Assembly: GCA_031548435.1 (NCBI GenBank)
Contig: JAVBRA010000012.1
Span: 62,001-126,000, forward strand
Reading direction: 5' to 3'
Length of the DNA stretch: 64,000 nt
Source: JAVBRA01 sp031548435
GTDB lineage: Bacteria > Bacteroidota > Bacteroidia > Bacteroidales > Rikenellaceae
The notes beneath the pieces are model-generated. The model did no database searches and was not told the origin of the DNA. It saw only the letters and a program-made list of their open reading frames with translations. Within the stretch, counting starts at the first letter, position 1. Each line of letters opens with the position of its first letter. Positions 35,113 through 43,624 of the stretch are shown here, one piece after another. A program made the translations under genes and the position numbers.

Positions 35113-35808
35113 TTATTTGTTTTTGATCAGTTCCTCCACCAGTGCCGGCAGCCCCACTGCCGACCGCTCCCTGATATAGTTGATCCGACCGCCGAAACCG
35201 CCGACCCGCACATCGGACGGATCGACCACGTAAACCGGGGACGGGGGGGCGCAATAATAAACCAACTGCGCCGCCGGATAGACATTGAGCGAGGTGCCGA
35301 CCACAATCAGGATATCGGCCAGGGACACCAGCTCCACCGCCTTATCGTAGTTGGGCACGCTCTCGCCGAAAAAAACGATGTGCGGCCTCAGTTGCGAACC
35401 CTTTTCGCACCGGTCGCCCATCTTCAGCTCCCACCCGTCGAGAGTGCTCACCAGCGACGGATCGGCGGTGCTGCGCACCTTGCGCAACTCGCCGTGCAGA
35501 TGCAGCACATGGCTGCTTCCGGCCCGCTCGTGCAGGTCGTCGACGTTCTGCGTCACCACCTGCACGTCGAAATGCTCTTCCAGCCGCTTGATGGCATGAT
35601 GTCCGGCGTTGGGTTCCACCCGGTCGAGTTGCTTGCGGCGGGCATTGTAGAAATCGAGCACCAGCGCCGGATTGCGTTCCCACGCCTCGGCCGTGCAAAC
35701 GTCCTCGATGCGGTGCTGCTCCCACAGCCCCCCGGCATCGCGGAAAGTCGACACCCCGCTGTCGGCGCTCATGCCCGCCCCGGAGAAAACAACCGCTCGT
35801 TTTTTCAT
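35113..35808 (-). CDS. cobB: Sirtuin (NAD-dependent lysine deacylase), CobB-like
   Basis: 231 residues. NAD-binding GAGMSADSGVSTFRD at the N-terminus, TQNVDDLHERAG and the catalytic HLHGEL are intact. The FYNARR stretch gives the Tyr-x-x-Arg pair of class III sirtuins, as in E. coli CobB and SIRT5, so desuccinylation as well as deacetylation is plausible. The zinc-binding Cys positions appear degenerate. First gene of a minus-strand operon; its stop lies two bases before the hexosaminidase ATG. Confidence 0.92.
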   Translation of the reverse strand: MKKRAVVFSGAGMSADSGVSTFRDAGGLWEQHRIEDVCTAEAWERNPALVLDFYNARRKQLDRVEPNAGHHAIKRLEEHFDVQVVTQNVDDLHERAGSSHVLHLHGELRKVRSTADPSLVSTLDGWELKMGDRCEKGSQLRPHIVFFGESVPNYDKAVELVSLADILIVVGTSLNVYPAAQLVYYCAPPSPVYVVDPSDVRVGGFGGRINYIRERSAVGLPALVEELIKNK

Positions 35809-35859
35809 ATTCGTTTCAAAGAGTGCGTCCCGGCATGCGGAAACAGGATTTTACTCTTA

Positions 35860-35867
35860 CAAAGATA
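35860..35867 (-). promoter_or_regulatory. -7 element of the sirtuin operon
   Basis: Minus-strand TATCTTTG, 51 bases upstream of the sirtuin ATG. Confidence 0.65.
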
Positions 35868-35932
35868 GCGAAATTTCAATTTTCCCCGCAGCTTCCGGCC
35901 CTTTCATCGCGATGAAATTTCCATTGCACTTT

Positions 35933-35963
35933 TTTGTTGGTTAAAAAAAACACATTATCTTTG
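35933..35963 (+). promoter_or_regulatory. Promoter of tRNA-Gln
   Basis: TTTG at 35933-35936, 19 bases, then TATCTTTG at 35956-35963: a full consensus match 13 bases before the tRNA. Confidence 0.8.
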
Positions 35964-35975
35964 CCCCGTAAATAT

Positions 35976-36046
35976 TGACCTATGGTGTAATGGTAACACT
36001 GCAGATTCTGGATCTGTCATTCTTGGTTCGAATCCAGGTAGGTCAA
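35976..36046 (+). tRNA. tRNA-Gln (anticodon CTG)
   Basis: Acceptor strands TGACCTA and TAGGTCA pair. The anticodon stem GCAGA/TCTGT (one G-T pair) carries the loop TTCTGGA with anticodon CTG for CAG codons. The T arm GGTTCGAATCC is canonical. CCA is not encoded. Confidence 0.93.
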
Positions 36047-36080
36047 CAATCAATCGTGACATTCAATTAGTTGCAAAAAT

Positions 36081-36125
36081 TACACCCGCTTTCGCACCCA
36101 ATAAGTGCGAGGCGGGTGTTTCTTT
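36081..36125 (+). terminator. Terminator after tRNA-Gln
   Basis: ACACCCGC..TCGCAC and GTGCGA.GCGGGTGT form a two-part stem followed by TTTCTTTT. Confidence 0.75.
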
Positions 36126-36546
36126 TGGAATCAATTGGTGGGTGGATGAGGGCTTCCCAATTTTCCCTCACAAGAAGCAACGCGTTTATATTGATCTTTT
36201 AAGCGACCGGGAAAGCGACTGGGGCTATTCTACTAACATTCAGAATATTATACGCCGACAGTTGTCTTTCCGGATTTTGAGGAAGTGGCACATTCGTCTT
36301 TACATCTTTACATCCGCTCCGGCAGGAAGATCCCAAGACAACCGTCCCGACAACAAACCTCTAATCTTCTGAAAAACATCAGAATATCTCAGATCATCAA
36401 GCTGGCCGGTCAATGCAAAAGCGCTTCCCGGAAGAAGCGCTTTTGTCTTATCAATATGCCCCTGCGACATTGTTCCCTATATTAAACTCGATAAAAAAAA
36501 CCATGCCGTAAATGACATGGATTTTTTACAGAACGACTCCCGGGAG
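36126..36546. other. Gap without a supported gene
   Basis: Two short reading frames here resemble nothing known and lack a convincing start. A hairpin (36416-36445) is the only clear structure. A weak minus-strand stem (CCATG/CATGG, 36505-36530) may end the barrel gene. Confidence 0.5.
36416..36448 (+). terminator. Orphan terminator-like hairpin
   Basis: CAAAAGCGCTTC and GAAGCGCTTTTG form a perfect 12-bp stem with a six-base loop. No gene that it would terminate is visible on the plus strand, apart from read-through of tRNA-Gln. Confidence 0.6.
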
Positions 36547-37143
36547 CTACCGGAACATATAGGCAAGACTGAGCGTCCAGTACGAGGCCGACTCCTTGGC
36601 TTTGAACGAAACGTCGGAATAGTCGAACTCGCGGACGGTTTTGCCGAACGAGCCGCCGTAGCGGGCATCGAACGAGATGCGGCGGCTCAGGTCGAGACCC
36701 AGGCCCACCTGATAACCGACGGACGCCTCACCGAAATCGACATCGAGCGCGCTGTTGTCCGTCACCTTGATGCCCGTATTGAGATTAAACACCGGGCCGG
36801 CACAGGCGCGGAGCATGAACAGTTTCAGCCCCACCAACACCGGCAGATCGACCGATCCGCTGCGGATTTTGTCGGAGCCGGAACCGTCCGCCCGCTCGAC
36901 ATTGGCTGTATATTGCCTGTAAACAAGTTCGGGCTGGATGTGGAATCCCATCAGGTTGATTCGCGAAACGATCCCCGCATGCCATCCCATATCGTTGTCA
37001 ACAGCCACCTGGGCCGAGCCGTTTGAGATGGTGAACGAGTTGCCGGGAAAATCCACGCCGCCCTTTATCCCCAAGCTGAACAACTGAGCGTGGGCCGCGA
37101 CGGATGCACCGGCAAACAGCAACATTAAAACAAGCTTTTTCAT
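36547..37143 (-). CDS. Outer-membrane beta-barrel protein (PorT/OMP_b-brl type)
   Basis: 198 residues with a signal peptide (LVLMLLFAGASVAAHAQ) followed by alternating amphipathic strands typical of small 8-10-strand barrels. It begins FSLGIKGGVDFPGN and ends SYWTLSLAYMFR, with an aromatic C-terminal strand suited to BAM insertion. Function unknown. Promoter TACCTTTG on the minus strand at 37170-37177. Divergent from greA. Confidence 0.85.
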   Translation of the reverse strand: MKKLVLMLLFAGASVAAHAQLFSLGIKGGVDFPGNSFTISNGSAQVAVDNDMGWHAGIVSRINLMGFHIQPELVYRQYTANVERADGSGSDKIRSGSVDLPVLVGLKLFMLRACAGPVFNLNTGIKVTDNSALDVDFGEASVGYQVGLGLDLSRRISFDARYGGSFGKTVREFDYSDVSFKAKESASYWTLSLAYMFR

Positions 37144-37169
37144 AACGGTCGTATTTGTTGTTTTCTTTT

Positions 37170-37177
37170 CAAAGGTA
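37170..37177 (-). promoter_or_regulatory. -7 element of the beta-barrel gene
   Basis: Minus-strand TACCTTTG, 27 bases upstream of the ATG. Confidence 0.6.
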
Positions 37178-37222
37178 TCAAAAATCTCGCAAAAGTTCGA
37201 AATTCAGATAAAAACAGACGTT

Positions 37223-37252
37223 TTTGTTTTTCGAAAATAAATCGTATTTTTG
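37223..37252 (+). promoter_or_regulatory. Promoter of greA
   Basis: TTTG at 37223-37226, 18 bases, then TATTTTTG at 37245-37252. The leader is about 80 bases. Confidence 0.7.
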
Positions 37253-37337
37253 TGAAAATAAAACGAGTGACGATCCTCCCCGGCAACACGGGGCAGGGTT
37301 TTTTATTTATGGAAACTCACGAATAACCGGAACAATT

Positions 37338-37811
37338 ATGGCAAACATAGTATATATGACCGAAGAGGGGCTGCTGAAATTGCAGAACGACCTCGAATTC
37401 CTCCGCACGGTCGAACGTCCGCGGATCTCGTCCCAGATTGCCGAGGCCCGCGACAAGGGCGACCTGTCGGAAAATGCAGAATACGACGCCGCCAAAGAAG
37501 CGCAGGGGATGCTTGAAATGCGCATCGCGCAACTGGAAGAGGCCATCGCCAACGCCCGTGTGCTCGACAAGTCGCAGATCAGCACCGGCACCGTCCAGAT
37601 CCTCAGCACGGTAAAGATCCGAAACACCAAAACCGGCGCCGAAATGACCTACACCCTCGTCTCCGAGAACGAGGCCGATCTCAAGGCGGGCAAACTTGCC
37701 GTGGGGACACCCATTGCCAAAGCGCTGTTGGGCAAAAAAGTGGGAGACAAAGTCGACGTGACCATCCCTTCGGGCACCATCGGGTTCGAGATCATCGACA
37801 TCTCGCTCTGA
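37338..37811 (+). CDS. greA: Transcription elongation factor GreA
   Basis: 157 residues: an N-terminal coiled coil with the tip ARDKGDLSENAEYDAAKEAQ (acidic residues that reach the RNA polymerase active site) and a C-terminal FKBP-like domain ending GTIGFEIIDI. Rescues backtracked RNA polymerase. The ATG at 37338 gives family length; in-frame sequence upstream includes the promoter and is excluded. Monocistronic. Confidence 0.97.
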   Translation: MANIVYMTEEGLLKLQNDLEFLRTVERPRISSQIAEARDKGDLSENAEYDAAKEAQGMLEMRIAQLEEAIANARVLDKSQISTGTVQILSTVKIRNTKTGAEMTYTLVSENEADLKAGKLAVGTPIAKALLGKKVGDKVDVTIPSGTIGFEIIDISL

Positions 37812-37826
37812 CACCGCACTGCCACG

Positions 37827-37861
37827 TCAAAAAACGGAGCCCGACAGGTTCCGTTTTTTTA
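37827..37861 (+). terminator. Intrinsic terminator after greA
   Basis: AAAACGGA and TCCGTTTT flank a short inner stem, followed by seven T. Confidence 0.8.
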
Positions 37862-38211
37862 TTCCCGCCCGATACAACCGGAGGCGGCCGCGGGCCGGAG
37901 TTCCGAAGGAAATTCTGAGGGGAGTTGCGACAACCTTCGTATTTCGATTTCATCGGTGGGCAGCGCCTGCGGAAGAGCACCCTGTAAATTCAGCCCCTAG
38001 GGAGCCGGTTAATCGCTTCAGGTTCAATTCATCGAAACTCTGCTGCGATGTAGTTTACTTATCAGGAACTTTCCAGCGTTTGTGAGGAGGCTTCCGAATA
38101 ATGGGGAGGGCCTGCTCTCCCGTTCGCGACGTTCAGACGTAAATCAGACTCTTATAATAATGTGTCCCCCTGTATGAAAATGAGTCAGAGCCGCCGGGTG
38201 CGCCTCCTTCT

Positions 38212-38450
38212 CGTGCATCGAGCGGGTGCCTTGTTTTCCCGGCTTCGGACTATCATCTCAGCACGTCCGGGAGCATCACCCTCGTTTCCAGCGGCGAGTA
38301 CGACTGGTTTGCTTCGCCGGGCAATACGACCGCCGGGGGCAATCTGCGCTTCGACAGCGAACGCATCAACCCGGGCAACAGCACTCTCCGTGCGAACGGT
38401 TTTCCGGTACGTTGTCTCCAAGTCACCTGCCGCCATCCGGTTAAAAACAA
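38212..38450 (+). pseudogene. Decayed C-terminal fragment of a surface (FISUMP-like) protein
   Basis: Without any start codon, the frame beginning at 38212 reads ...SGEYDWFASPGNTTAG... and then INPGNSTLRANGFPVRCL. This is the kind of C-terminal tail (GFPVRC) seen in Fibrobacter-paralogous-domain and related Bacteroidota surface proteins. Stops lie just upstream (38140-38160), and the frame runs past its natural end into the terminator. It looks like a leftover of a deleted gene. The rest of 37862-38211 has no gene that I can recognise. Confidence 0.45.
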
Positions 38451-38480
38451 CAGGGCCGCCTTTTTGAAGGCGGCCCTGTT
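38447..38480 (-). terminator. Terminator of the TPR lipoprotein gene
   Basis: AACAGGGCCGCC (38449-38460) and GGCGGCCCTGTT (38469-38480) form a perfect 12-bp stem. On the minus strand it is followed by GTTTTTAA. Confidence 0.85.
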
Positions 38481-38497
38481 CGTTGTCTGTATCCGGA

Positions 38498-40195
38498 TTA
38501 TTTCACCAGAGCGGTGAAAGCTGCATTGGTTATCAGGCTCTTGAATTCCACGTCAGTTGCGGCGTAAGATTTCAGTGAAGAGTCTTTCGAGATCGCAGAT
38601 TTCAGGTTGGCCACTGCATTCGTATCGTCGCCTTCGCGAGCAGCAATAACGGCTTTCAGGTAGTCGGCCTTGGCGCTCGACTCGTTGGCCAGCAGGGTCT
38701 TGGCTTTCGACACATTGCCATTCAGGAACTCGGCAACAGCCAGGTTGTAACCATCGCTGATCACTTTCGTGGCGGCAGCGTAGTCGCCGGTAGCGATGTC
38801 AAGCACGCCCATGTTGTATTTGGCCTCCGGGGTGTTGATCGAGCTGAGGTACTTGGCGGCATCTTTGGTATTGCCTTCAAGCAGGGCAATAACGCCCAGG
38901 TTGTTCACCACTTCGTTCGACGAGTTGTTCAACTGAGCGGCTTTGTTGAGCGAAGCCTTGGCGCCGGTCAGGTTGGCAGCTTTGATCTGGGTGGCGGCCA
39001 GGTTGTTCCAAGCGCGGTAGTCGTTGTACTTGTTGGCAGCCTGAGTGTAGATCTGGGTCTTGGTGGCGTTGTCGTTGAACAGGGTGGCGGCGAACAGCAG
39101 TTCTTCGAGGTTCAGCGAAGAGATGTTGTTCTTCACGGCAGCCTGAAGTTCAGCATCGGTCAGACCCTGAACGTCCACGTTAACCGTCAACTTGGTGCGG
39201 CGCAGTTCCGGAAGGATCTTGTCGGCCAGAACCTTGTAGGTCGAGGTCATGTTCTTGATCTCCTTTTCGCGAACGGCGGGATCCTTGTACAGGTTCAGCA
39301 CCTGGATGATCATGTCCTTATCCTGGATGTTCGAGTTTTTCACCAGTTCGGCAAAACCTTCCCAGTCTTCGCCCAGAGCGTCAACGTCGAAGTTTTCGCC
39401 TTCGATCTTGTTGTTGAATGCTTTCTGGGTGTTCTTGCCGCGTTCCTGCGAGAGCTTGTTGTTCAGGTCGGTCGGGCCGTCGGGAGAGGCGTATGCTTTG
39501 GCATACACATCGCTCACGCTCTTCTTGGGATCGTTGCCGTTTTCCTTGATAAAGTTCTTCAGGTCGTTGATTTCGCTGTTGGTGAGCTGCTCTTTGCGAA
39601 CGTTGGCGCTGTTGATCAGGAACATTACGCGGGCGCTCTGCGAAATCTGCGTGGTACGCTGGAACTGATCCGGAGCGTAAGCCACCTTGCCGGTATAGTC
39701 GGCCAGTTGCTGAACGGTCGAAACGCCGTCGGCAACCACGATGTCGTGTGCGAACGGAGCCATCACTTTCTGCTGCTGAGATGCGTTCTTGCCGCAAACG
39801 GCTTCGACGCGCAGGATCAGCTGCGACTCGCGGAATTTGGGATCGTACGGGAACGAAACGGTCTGAGTGTACGAACCGCCGTTGGCCTTCGAAATAACAG
39901 TGTAGTTATCGTTCACGCTTTCGCCCTGAACATACTTGGGAGTGCCCAGTACTTCGCCCATGGTCGAGATCAGAACCGGGGTCAGTTTCAGCGTGGCTTT
40001 TTTGTGGAAATAGTCAGCAGGGAACGTAACCGTAATCGTAGCAGGGACTTCCGTGCCTTTCAGGGAAAGGGGTGAAGGTGTGCAGGAGGTTTCGATCAAG
40101 TTGCTGTTTTTGTTCATCTTCTTGTAGCAACTGCAGCCCGGGAGCAACAGAACCGTTGCCACGAGAGCCAAACTTACTTTCATTAAGTTTTTCAT
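38498..40195 (-). CDS. TPR-containing lipoprotein of unknown function
   Basis: 565 residues. The lipoprotein signal ends LLLPGCS. The N-terminal half is beta-rich (about 30-150), followed by a region with an OmpA-like flavour (VMFLINSANVRKEQLTNSEINDLKNFI). The C-terminal half has tetratricopeptide-like helical pairs (YNDYRAWNNLAATQIKAANLTGAKASLNKA, broken here for length; EVVNNLGVIALLEGNTKDAAKYL). Probably a periplasmic envelope scaffold. The promoter at 40250-40280 fits the consensus and the codon use looks like a well-expressed gene. Confidence 0.8.
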   Translation of the reverse strand: MKNLMKVSLALVATVLLLPGCSCYKKMNKNSNLIETSCTPSPLSLKGTEVPATITVTFPADYFHKKATLKLTPVLISTMGEVLGTPKYVQGESVNDNYTVISKANGGSYTQTVSFPYDPKFRESQLILRVEAVCGKNASQQQKVMAPFAHDIVVADGVSTVQQLADYTGKVAYAPDQFQRTTQISQSARVMFLINSANVRKEQLTNSEINDLKNFIKENGNDPKKSVSDVYAKAYASPDGPTDLNNKLSQERGKNTQKAFNNKIEGENFDVDALGEDWEGFAELVKNSNIQDKDMIIQVLNLYKDPAVREKEIKNMTSTYKVLADKILPELRRTKLTVNVDVQGLTDAELQAAVKNNISSLNLEELLFAATLFNDNATKTQIYTQAANKYNDYRAWNNLAATQIKAANLTGAKASLNKAAQLNNSSNEVVNNLGVIALLEGNTKDAAKYLSSINTPEAKYNMGVLDIATGDYAAATKVISDGYNLAVAEFLNGNVSKAKTLLANESSAKADYLKAVIAAREGDDTNAVANLKSAISKDSSLKSYAATDVEFKSLITNAAFTALVK

Positions 40196-40249
40196 AATAG
40201 TTACTGTTAAAAATTAGTTATTTGTTATTGTGTCCTTCTTTGCTATTGG

Positions 40250-40280
40250 CAAATTTATGTTTTTTAGTTAAATCGAACAA
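40250..40280 (-). promoter_or_regulatory. Promoter of the TPR lipoprotein gene
   Basis: On the minus strand, TTG (40278-40280) is 20 bases from TAAATTTG (40250-40257). The leader is about 48 bases. Confidence 0.65.
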
Positions 40281-40307
40281 TTTTTTGCCAAAAAAATGCT
40301 GTTTTGA

Positions 40308-42446
40308 TTATTTCCCGGCGTCGTCTTTTTGCAGCAGCGCCTTTTTCGACAGTTTGAACTTCCCGTTCTTGGGGTCGACCCCGATCAATTTCACTTCCAG
40401 AATGTCGCCTTCCTTGATGCCGGTTTCTTCCATCGTTTCGTAGCGTTTGTTACCGATCTCCGAAATGTGGAGCAGGCCGTCCTTGCTCGGCATGAATTCG
40501 ACGAACGCGCCGAACTGCACGATGGTCTTCACCTTGCCGGTGTACACTTCGCCGACTTCGGGAATGGCCACAATCGCCTTGATCTTGTTCAGCGCGGCAT
40601 CCATGCCCTCCTTGTTTTCGCCGAAGATATCCACGATGCCTTTGCCGTCGATCTCGGTGATGGTGATGACCGTCCCGGTCTCCTTCTGCATCTCCTGGAT
40701 GATCTTCCCGCCCGGGCCGATGATCGCGCCGATGAAGTCGCTCGGAATGGTGATCTGAACGATGCGCGGCACGAACGGCTTGTAGTCTTCCCTCGGGGCG
40801 GGTATCACTTCAAGGATCTTGCCCAGGATGTGCATGCGGCCTTCACGGGCCTGTTCCAGCGCTTTGGCCAGCACTTCGTACGACAGCCCGTCCACTTTGA
40901 TATCCATCTGCGTGGCGGTGATCCCGTCCTTGGTGCCGGTCACCTTGAAGTCCATGTCGCCCAGGTGGTCTTCGTCGCCCAGGATGTCCGACAATACGGC
41001 GAACTTCGTTGCTCCCGGGGTTGAGATCAGCCCCATCGCGATTCCCGACACCGGCTTTTTGATCTTGATCCCGGCATCCATCAGCGCCATGGTTCCGGCG
41101 CAAACCGTCGCCATCGACGACGATCCGTTCGATTCCAGAATGTCCGACACCACGCGTACGGCGTACGGATTCTCTTCTCCCACAGGCACTACCGGCTTCA
41201 AGGCCCTCAAGGCCAGATTGCCGTGTCCGATTTCGCGGCGCGAGGTGCTCCGGATCGGACGAGCCTCGCCGGTCGAGTACGGGGGGAAGTTGTAGTGAAG
41301 CACAAACTGTTCCGTGCCCTGCACCAGCACTTCGTCGATCTGTTTTTGATCAAGTTTCGTGCCAAGGGTCACGGTGGTCAGCGACTGCGTTTCGCCGCGG
41401 GTGAACAGGGCCGAGCCGTGCGCGGCGGGCAGGTAGTCCACCTCGCCCCAGATCGGGCGGATCTCGTTGGTTTTGCGGCCGTCCAGGCGGATCCCCTCGT
41501 CGAGGATCATGTTGCGCATGGCTTTCTTCAGCACGTCGTCGTGGAAATAGCGCACCAGCATCGATTTGCGGGCAGCCAGTTCCTCTTCGCTGTAACGGGC
41601 GATGAATTCGGCATACACCTCATCGAACTTGTCGCTGCGCTCGTGTTTGGGCAGCTGGCTCTTGGCGATGGAGTACACTTTATCGTACGTGGCGGCGACA
41701 ATCTCCTTGCGCAGCTCTTCGTCGTTCTCTTCGTGGCAGTAGGCGCGTTTGACCGTTTTGCCCACTTCGGCCATCAGGTCGATCTGGGCCTGGCACTGCT
41801 TCTTGATCTCCTCGTGGGCCACCTTGATGGCTTCGAGCATTTCGGCCTCGGAAACCTCTTTCATTTCGCCCTCGACCATCAGGATGTTGTCGATGGTGGC
41901 GCCCACCATGATGTCGATATCGGCCTCCTTCATCTGCGAGTATCCGGGATTGATCACCCATTGTCCGCCCACGCGGGCCACGCGCACTTCCGAGATCGGG
42001 CCGCCGAACGGGATATCCGACACGGCCAGCGCAGCCGAAGCGGCCAGTCCGGCCAGCGCGTCGGGCTGAATGTCCTTGTCGGCCGAGATCAGCGTTACGG
42101 TTACGAACACCTCGGCATGGAAGTCAGCCGGAAACAGCGGACGGATGGCGCGGTCGATCAGGCGCGACACCAGGATCTCCGAGTCATTCGGGCGGGCTTC
42201 CCTTTTCAGGAACCCTCCCGGAAAACGCCCGCACGAGGCGTATTTTTCTTTATACTCGACCTGCAACGGCATGAAGTCGCAGTCGGGTTTCGGTTCTTTC
42301 GAGCAGGTGACGGCGGCGAGCAGCATCGTGTCGCCCTGTTTCACCACCACCGAGCCGTCGGCCTGTTTGGCCAGCTTGCCCGTTTCGATGGTTATCTGGC
42401 GGCCGTCGGGCAGTCCGACGACCTTTTGTGTTGCGTTGTACATCAT
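40308..42446 (-). CDS. pnp: Polynucleotide phosphorylase
   Basis: 712 residues. Two RNase PH-like cores joined by a helical domain: GRFPGGFLKREARPNDSEIL in the first core, and the catalytic region DHLGDMDFKVTGTKDGITA in the second. KH (IGPGGKIIQEMQKETG) and S1 (YTGKVKTIVQFGAFVEF) domains follow. Degrades RNA 3' to 5' with phosphate. Starts at the ATG at 42446 or 42443. It lies downstream of rpsO with a hairpin between them, the classic rpsO-pnp arrangement. Confidence 0.97.
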   Translation of the reverse strand: MMYNATQKVVGLPDGRQITIETGKLAKQADGSVVVKQGDTMLLAAVTCSKEPKPDCDFMPLQVEYKEKYASCGRFPGGFLKREARPNDSEILVSRLIDRAIRPLFPADFHAEVFVTVTLISADKDIQPDALAGLAASAALAVSDIPFGGPISEVRVARVGGQWVINPGYSQMKEADIDIMVGATIDNILMVEGEMKEVSEAEMLEAIKVAHEEIKKQCQAQIDLMAEVGKTVKRAYCHEENDEELRKEIVAATYDKVYSIAKSQLPKHERSDKFDEVYAEFIARYSEEELAARKSMLVRYFHDDVLKKAMRNMILDEGIRLDGRKTNEIRPIWGEVDYLPAAHGSALFTRGETQSLTTVTLGTKLDQKQIDEVLVQGTEQFVLHYNFPPYSTGEARPIRSTSRREIGHGNLALRALKPVVPVGEENPYAVRVVSDILESNGSSSMATVCAGTMALMDAGIKIKKPVSGIAMGLISTPGATKFAVLSDILGDEDHLGDMDFKVTGTKDGITATQMDIKVDGLSYEVLAKALEQAREGRMHILGKILEVIPAPREDYKPFVPRIVQITIPSDFIGAIIGPGGKIIQEMQKETGTVITITEIDGKGIVDIFGENKEGMDAALNKIKAIVAIPEVGEVYTGKVKTIVQFGAFVEFMPSKDGLLHISEIGNKRYETMEETGIKEGDILEVKLIGVDPKNGKFKLSKKALLQKDDAGK

Positions 42447-42548
42447 ATTATGGTCTTCTTCGTTTTGCAGCAGGGCCTTCCTGCCGCCTCTCAATTTTCC
42501 GGAAAAAAGGATGTCTCGGAACCGCTTCTAAAACATCCTTTATAAAGA

Positions 42549-42576
42549 AGCGGGTAAGGGCCAACGCCTTACCCGC
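42549..42576 (-). terminator. Hairpin between rpsO and pnp
   Basis: GCGGGTAAGG and CCTTACCCGC enclose six bases; the minus-strand continuation is TTCTTTATA. It may partially terminate rpsO transcripts or act as a processing site. Confidence 0.7.
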
Positions 42577-42591
42577 ATGGTCTGAAAAGTC

Positions 42592-42864
42592 TTATTTCCT
42601 CAGGTTGAGCGCTTTCAGTATCGCCCTGTATCTCTCGATGTCCTTGGCCTTCAGGTACTCAAGCAGGCTGCGGCGTTTCCCTACCAGCCTCAGCAGCGAG
42701 CGCTGGGTGCCGTAGTCGTGTTTGTGCTGCTTCAAATGTTCGGTCAGGTGAGAAATACGGTAGGAAAACAGCGCGATCTGGCTCTCGGGAGAGCCCGTGT
42801 CGGTGTTAGACTTTCCGTAGGAACCGAATAGTTCCTGTTTTTTCTCTGAATTCAAATAGTTCAT
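42592..42864 (-). CDS. rpsO: Ribosomal protein S15
   Basis: 90 residues. TGSPESQIALFSYRI and HKHDYGTQRSLLRLVGKRRSLL are the conserved S15 motifs that contact 16S rRNA. The promoter is probably TAAATTTG at 42903-42910 (minus) with TTG 20 bases further upstream. Cotranscribed with pnp. Confidence 0.97.
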   Translation of the reverse strand: MNYLNSEKKQELFGSYGKSNTDTGSPESQIALFSYRISHLTEHLKQHKHDYGTQRSLLRLVGKRRSLLEYLKAKDIERYRAILKALNLRK

Positions 42865-42902
42865 AATTAGACGGATAATTTAAAAAAAGATAAAATAACG
42901 GG

Positions 42903-42933
42903 CAAATTTAAACCTTTTTTCTTTCCCAAGCAA
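42903..42933 (-). promoter_or_regulatory. Promoter of rpsO
   Basis: Minus-strand TTG (42931-42933), 20 bases, TAAATTTG (42903-42910). Leader about 32 bases. Confidence 0.6.
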
Positions 42934-43042
42934 CGTTTCAGCCATTTTATTTTTTGACAGACAGGCGTTTGAGACGCATTCGTGCTTTAGGGCAAGGGCG
43001 CCGTTCGGCCTGCAAATGCGACAAAACCGGGAAGCGGGAAGT

Positions 43043-43624
43043 TTATTCGGCCAGCACCTGCCGCCGGATGGCCTCCACATCCGCATCGCGGATAAAGACG
43101 AGGATGTCGCCGTAGACTTTGTGGTAGCCGTATTCGCCGTTCGCCAGCTCGTCGATCGCATCGTCCTTGCTCCAGCCCTGGAACACGATGCGGTACATGG
43201 CCGCCACCAGTCCCGTGCGGTCTGATCCGTGCCAGCAATGGATGGCGATGGGGCCTTCGCGGTCTTTAATGATACGCAGCGCCTCGACCACTTTCCCGCA
43301 CTGCGGGTCGGCCGCCCGCATCTCGACGCGGCGGAGCGCCAGCGATGTGTTTTCCGCCTCATCGTCGTCGCTGTGGAGGTTGCGCAGGTTCAGCACCTCC
43401 CTCACACCCATCCGCTGCAACTCGGCGAACCCTTTTTTGTCGGGCTGTCCGCAACGGTAGACCCCGGTGTCGATCTGATAAAGGTTTTCGATGTGGGTTG
43501 CCGCAACGGCCGCAGCCCAGCGCGGATTGCGCGGCCGCGACTGCCCCGAAGCGGAGCACGCCGCCGACAGCAGCAACGCGATTCCTGCCAGCCAGAAACC
43601 GACCCGGGCCCGCCTACTTGCCAT
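43043..43624 (-). CDS. Secreted tyrosine/dual-specificity phosphatase-like lipoprotein
   Basis: 193 residues. A lipoprotein-like signal (LAGIALLLSAAC) precedes a cysteine phosphatase domain with the P-loop HCWHGSDRTG (C-x5-R) and an upstream NLYQIDTGVYRCGQP segment, typical of the DSP/PTP family also found in periplasmic polyphosphate or inositol phosphatases. The ATG at 43624 gives the signal peptide; it overlaps the end of lpxD by 11 bases. Its link to lipid A enzymes suggests a phosphate-group role in the envelope, but that is inference. Confidence 0.82.
   Translation of the reverse strand: MASRRARVGFWLAGIALLLSAACSASGQSRPRNPRWAAAVAATHIENLYQIDTGVYRCGQPDKKGFAELQRMGVREVLNLRNLHSDDDEAENTSLALRRVEMRAADPQCGKVVEALRIIKDREGPIAIHCWHGSDRTGLVAAMYRIVFQGWSKDDAIDELANGEYGYHKVYGDILVFIRDADVEAIRRQVLAE

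Noticed and set aside
36142..36372. 76-codon frame after tRNA-Gln
   Set aside because: No start context, no family and unusual composition; treated as non-coding.
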